From NCBI RefSeq assembly GCF_000208865.1, contig NC_018397.1, positions 4,555,748 to 4,619,747 of the forward strand: a stretch of 64,000 nt of DNA, given 5' to 3'. Position numbers and translations under genes: made by a program. The DNA is from Neospora caninum Liverpool (lineage: Eukaryota > Apicomplexa > Conoidasida > Eucoccidiorida > Sarcocystidae). The notes under the pieces are model-generated. The model made no database searches and was not told the origin of the DNA. It worked only from the letters and a program-made list of their open reading frames with translations. How positions within the stretch are numbered: position 1 is the first letter of the stretch; each line of letters opens with the position of its first letter. Positions 60,701 through 64,000 of the stretch are shown one piece after another.

Positions 60701-63700
60701 GCCCGAATGAGGGTGAGTTCTTGCTTCGTCTGCTGGAGCTGTCGACGTTCCTCTTCCACGGCCTCCAACTCTCGGAGCGCGTGCTGCCTGGAAAGTGGCG
60801 AGAGGGACGACAGGGTCGAGACGTGAAACCTCGGAAGCAACACAACTGCAACGGCTGAAGCGCAGAAGCACCCTCACGTGACTCTCCCGGGGCGGCGCCG
60901 CTTTCCTGTCTCCCCTGTCAGGCGATCTCCTTCCCGCAAGGAGACACACCGCAGCCTGGCGAACAGGCCTTGGCTTGAGCGGGAAAAAGGAAGGAGCAAA
61001 CAGAGCAAACACCCCACGGGCGGCGAGACAAGAAACGCGCGAAAGTGAAGACCTACCGCTCTTCAAAGACTTCGCCCTCAACTTCCCGCAGGCGGGCTGC
61101 CGCCCTCGCTCGCGTTTCTTCCACACCTCGCGATGCAGCATCGATGGCCCGTCGCTCGCCCTCTAGCCGCCGTTGAGCGACCTCGAGCCGTTGTTCGCGC
61201 TAAAGGGAGAACGAGGAACAGACGGGAGAAGCAGCAGAGCGGTTTGAAAGAGAGACAGGTGAGGAGACGTATGAGCAGCAGCGAAGAGGATTGCGAAGAA
61301 AGGCGAAAAGGACCACGGCAGAAGGCCCGGACCAAGACAAAAAACAAGCGACAAAACGATGGAGACGGACGAGCGCGCCACGCGACGTCGTAGGCGAAAT
61401 GCCGAGTCACAAAGAAGTCCCCAAGCAGCCAATCAAAAACAGAGGAGCAGAGAGTTTGGACGCGTGGACAGCAACAGGTGATAATGTGGGAAGGCGCCGT
61501 GGAGAAGCCGGCTTCCAAAGTGTATTGGGCGCGAAATACAAAGGCCCTCAACACAGCCAGATTCACGAGAGCGTCGTACGGCGCACGGGGGAGGGGAGCA
61601 ACAGGCGAAGGACGGGGCCGCACACGGAAGGGGGAGGTTTCTGCGGTCACCGTACATCCTTTAGTTCGAATTCCTTCGCTTCGCTCTTTCTCATGAGATC
61701 GCGCTTCTCGTCCTCGATTGCCGTCTTCAGTTCTTCAAACATCCTTTTCTGCTGCTCGTCTGCACATTTGAGAGTCAGCTGCAACTGGCGCAGCGCAGCA
61801 TGTTCAGCGTCTAGCCTGGAGAGAAACAAAGCGAGAAGGAAAGGGAAAGTGGAGAAGAGAGAAACAACGAGAGAAGGAAAGGGAAAGTGGAGAAGAGAGA
61901 AACAAAGAGAGAAGGAAAGGGAAAGTGGAGAAGAGAGAAACAAAGAGAGAAGGAAAGGGAAAGTAGAGAAGAGAGAAACAAAGAGAGAAGGAAAGGGAAA
62001 GTAGAGAAGAGAGAAACAAAGAGAGAAGGAAAGGGAAAGTAGAGAAGAGAGAAACAAAGAGAGAAGGAAAGGGAAAGTAGAGAAGAGAGAAACAAAGAGA
62101 GAAGGAAAGGGAAAGTGGAGAAGAGAGAAACAAAGAGAGAAGGAAAGCGGCGAACGCAGAGATAGGCTCTTCGACCTTCGCCCTCGTACTGCTGCTCCCT
62201 CGGTACGGGGGGGCTGTTCAAAAGAAGAAGGCGGAAGGCAACTATCCAGCGAGAGGCCAACGTCAGAAAAGCAAAAATCACTTGCGACATGAGCACGATC
62301 GACGCATACGATTAAAGCCGCACACAAGCCGACATGAAGACTTCTCTCCTTCCTTTTCGTCGCCTGACTGCTGTTCTAAACACAGGATGAGAACTTCACT
62401 TTCGTTTTTCGCGGCCATTCGACGGTGATGGGAGTGACAGAGACAGGGCGTTACCTTTCTCTCTCCTTCCGATGTCGTTCTTCACTGGCTTCCTGCTGTC
62501 TCTGAAAGTCGCCCAACAGAGCGACGAGAGCCCCATGTTGTTCAGCTGTCTGCTTCTGCTGCGTCTTCAACTCGTCCTCCATCGCTTTCAGAGTCACCTC
62601 CCGTTCTGCTCTCTGGTCAAAGACGCAGAAACGAATAGAAAGCAGAAAAAACACAAAGCGGCCCCCGTAAAGTCGCTTCAGGTTATATATATATATATAT
62701 ATATATATGCATATCTTTATATATCCCTATGCAGATGCTTGTTGTAAAGCAAGACACAGCTTACAGATGTACGCACACTCAATGTGCGGATACATCTACG
62801 CAGATTTTTCCTATGCATCGCTTACACGTGCATGCAGATACATCGCTACAGCTCCGTTTTTTCAGTTGTATCTACGTGTGAACCTGGATGCGTATCGACC
62901 TAGGGACGGGCCTGTACTCAATCGGACAGAAACGCAGTGCCCCTACGTGCAGACAAACTTTAAACGTGTGCGTGCAAATGTAACTACGTGCAAATATACC
63001 TCCACTTATCGGCTTACATGGCATGCACACCTAAGTTATATATATATATATATATATATACATACCTGAAAATCAAGTTGTTGTCTGCCCTGCGTAGACT
63101 CTTCGCTTAGGCGTTCCGTGATGAACTTGATGGACTCGGCTGAGGATTCTACGTGACGAAGAAGAGCGCAGATGTCCCCCTGAGATGTTGTCTAGAAAAA
63201 GTTCAAAGAGCCACACGGGAGAAGCGTCCGCGATCATTTCCTCAGGGACTCGTGTTGCCCCTATTTTCAAATTTTCTCTAGTCTTGTTTTTTTTCGCACG
63301 GCTGCAGGTCGGTTGCTCATTCTCGTTCTCGCTCCCTGCCTTTCTTTGTGGAGTTCTTTCCTCCTCTCCCTGCCTTTCTTTTAGGGACTTCTTTCCTCCT
63401 CTCCCTGCCTTTCTTTTATGGATTTCTTTCCTTTTTTGCCGTATCGCCTTGTATACATCCTTGTTCCTCGGTGTTGCTCCGCTGCTTCGGCTTCTGTTCC
63501 TTCCGTATTCCGTGTCGCAGGTTCGTTTTTTCTGTTTTCCCTTTCTGCCTGTCTCGCTCTTCCTGAAGCACTGTTCTCCTCTCTGTCTCCCTTTATCAGC
63601 ATCCCTGTTCGCAACCGGTCTCCGTTTCCTTCATATGGGGACGTATAACCCGTCTGGTTTCCGCCCCGTCGTGTCCACCTCTGTTCTTCCGTTGTCTCGC

Positions 63701-64000
63701 CTCCGATTTCTTCTCTTCCTTCCTTCCTATTTCTGCTTCTCTTTCTGTTTTGTTCTCCTCTCTCACTTGCTGCCGCAGGCGGGCAAGGTCATCTTCATGG
63801 CTCTTCTTCAGTGCCTCCATCTCCCGCTTCATTTTTTTCTCCAACTCCTTCACCTCCATTTGTCGTTTTTTCTCTCCATCTTCCATGGCCTTTTCGACTT
63901 CCTTCCGCTTCTTCTTCTCTTCCTCCTCTAACAGACTGGTCATCTGTTTCTCGATCCGCCTGCGCTCCTGTTCTTGGTCTTCCTCCAGCGTTTGCAATGC
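57344..64000 (-). CDS. Long coiled-coil protein, possibly FBF1-like, 5' end beyond the window
   Basis: Exons in transcript order are 64000-63767 (cut by the window edge), 63191-63066, 62612-62455, 61815-61656, 61199-61057, 60787-60541, 60401-58879, 58595-58476, 58184-58108 and 57441-57344. About 961 C-terminal residues are visible. The first six exons encode an almost unbroken Glu/Arg/Gln-rich coiled coil (for example EEEEKKKRKEVEKAMEDGEK and LQTLLLQ-type heptads near 60.6 kb). The 1.5-kb exon then turns to Ser/Pro-rich, disordered sequence, and a last short helix (RLEDASAALAARRQELGE) precedes a Ser/Pro tail. The order of rod segments resembles Fas-binding factor 1, a transition-fibre protein that anchors centrioles to membranes. 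This is a by-eye resemblance, and any long coiled coil could mimic it. All junction phases agree. Confidence 0.72.
57749..57785. repeat. TA microsatellite in the last intron of the coiled-coil gene
   Basis: Eighteen AT units within the intron between the exons at 58184-58108 and 57441-57344. Confidence 0.95.
61823..62150. repeat. 38-bp minisatellite, about 8.5 copies, next to a 3' splice site
   Basis: A 38-base unit beginning GAAACAAAGAGAGAAGGAAA repeats at 61823, 61861, 61899 and onward to about 62150, with few changes (GTGG or GTAG at one site). The plus strand is nearly all purine. The minus-strand gene therefore reads it as a long pyrimidine tract that ends 7 bases before the acceptor of the exon starting at 61815. 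Confidence 0.95.
62684..62708. repeat. TA microsatellite in a coiled-coil gene intron
   Basis: A TA run in the intron between the exons at 63191-63066 and 62612-62455. Confidence 0.95.
63037..63060. repeat. TA microsatellite beside a donor site
   Basis: A TA run that ends six bases from the 5' splice site of the exon 63191-63066 of the coiled-coil gene (the donor is GTATGT on the minus strand). Confidence 0.95.
63334..63430. repeat. Three-copy repeat of about 35 bp, intronic
   Basis: CCCTGCCTTTCTTT recurs at 63334, 63368 and 63403 with TTCTTTCCTCCTCT between copies. It lies in the intron after the first visible exon of the coiled-coil gene and is purine-rich on the coding strand. Confidence 0.85.

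Noticed and set aside
61804..62327. Open frames reading the 38-bp repeat as Ser/Leu/Phe-rich or Glu/Lys-rich protein repeats
   Set aside because: The repeat lies inside an intron bounded by a good donor at 62454 and acceptor at 61816 that keep the coiled-coil frame.
1..64000. Search by eye for CRISPR arrays, phage or bacterial defence genes, and transposon terminal repeats
   Set aside because: No regularly spaced direct repeats of array type, no transposase or reverse transcriptase motifs, and the gene structure is eukaryotic throughout.

Overview
This window looks like nuclear DNA of an apicomplexan parasite of the Toxoplasma type (Toxoplasma gondii or a very close relative such as Hammondia or Neospora). 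The reasons are GC-rich intron-split genes with GTAAG/GTGAG donors and pyrimidine-CAG acceptors, TA microsatellites, repeated TGCATGCA words, an AMA1-family invasion ligand and a giant ApiAP2 protein. From memory, a sporozoite-type AMA1 paralog (AMA3), AP2XI-4 and the single cytochrome P450 lie close together on T. gondii chromosome XI. That order fits this window but was not checked against a database. There are no prokaryotic operons, CRISPR arrays or recognisable transposons.

Layout. 1.7-7.6 kb (+): UPF3, a nonsense-mediated-decay factor, in nine exons. 10.5-15.2 kb (+): an AMA1-family type I membrane protein, in about ten exons. 18.1-19.6 kb (-): a four-exon gene of unknown function, which I pieced together from short exons with consistent splice phases. 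22.9-36.4 kb (+): a predicted 3,327-residue ApiAP2 factor in eight exons with one AP2 domain at its C-terminus. 36.7-38.1 kb and 39.4-40.3 kb (+): two small proteins with N-terminal hydrophobic leaders, possibly secreted. 41.7-42.8 kb (-): a weak candidate gene. 43.6-48.9 kb (-): a 12-exon cytochrome P450. 53.1-55.8 kb (+): a six-exon EF-hand protein resembling axonemal DRC8/EFCAB2. 57.3 kb to the right edge (-): a long coiled-coil protein, cut by the window end, whose rod layout recalls the transition-fibre protein FBF1.

How the genes relate. They are mostly independent. UPF3 acts in mRNA surveillance, the AMA1 paralog in host-cell invasion, and the AP2 factor in stage-specific transcription. 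The last two genes may both serve the basal body or flagellum, which in these parasites would point to the male gamete. Exon boundaries were read by eye from open frames, splice consensus and phase; every full gene model totals a whole number of codons. Transcript data would be needed to settle starts, the AMA tail exons and the weaker models.
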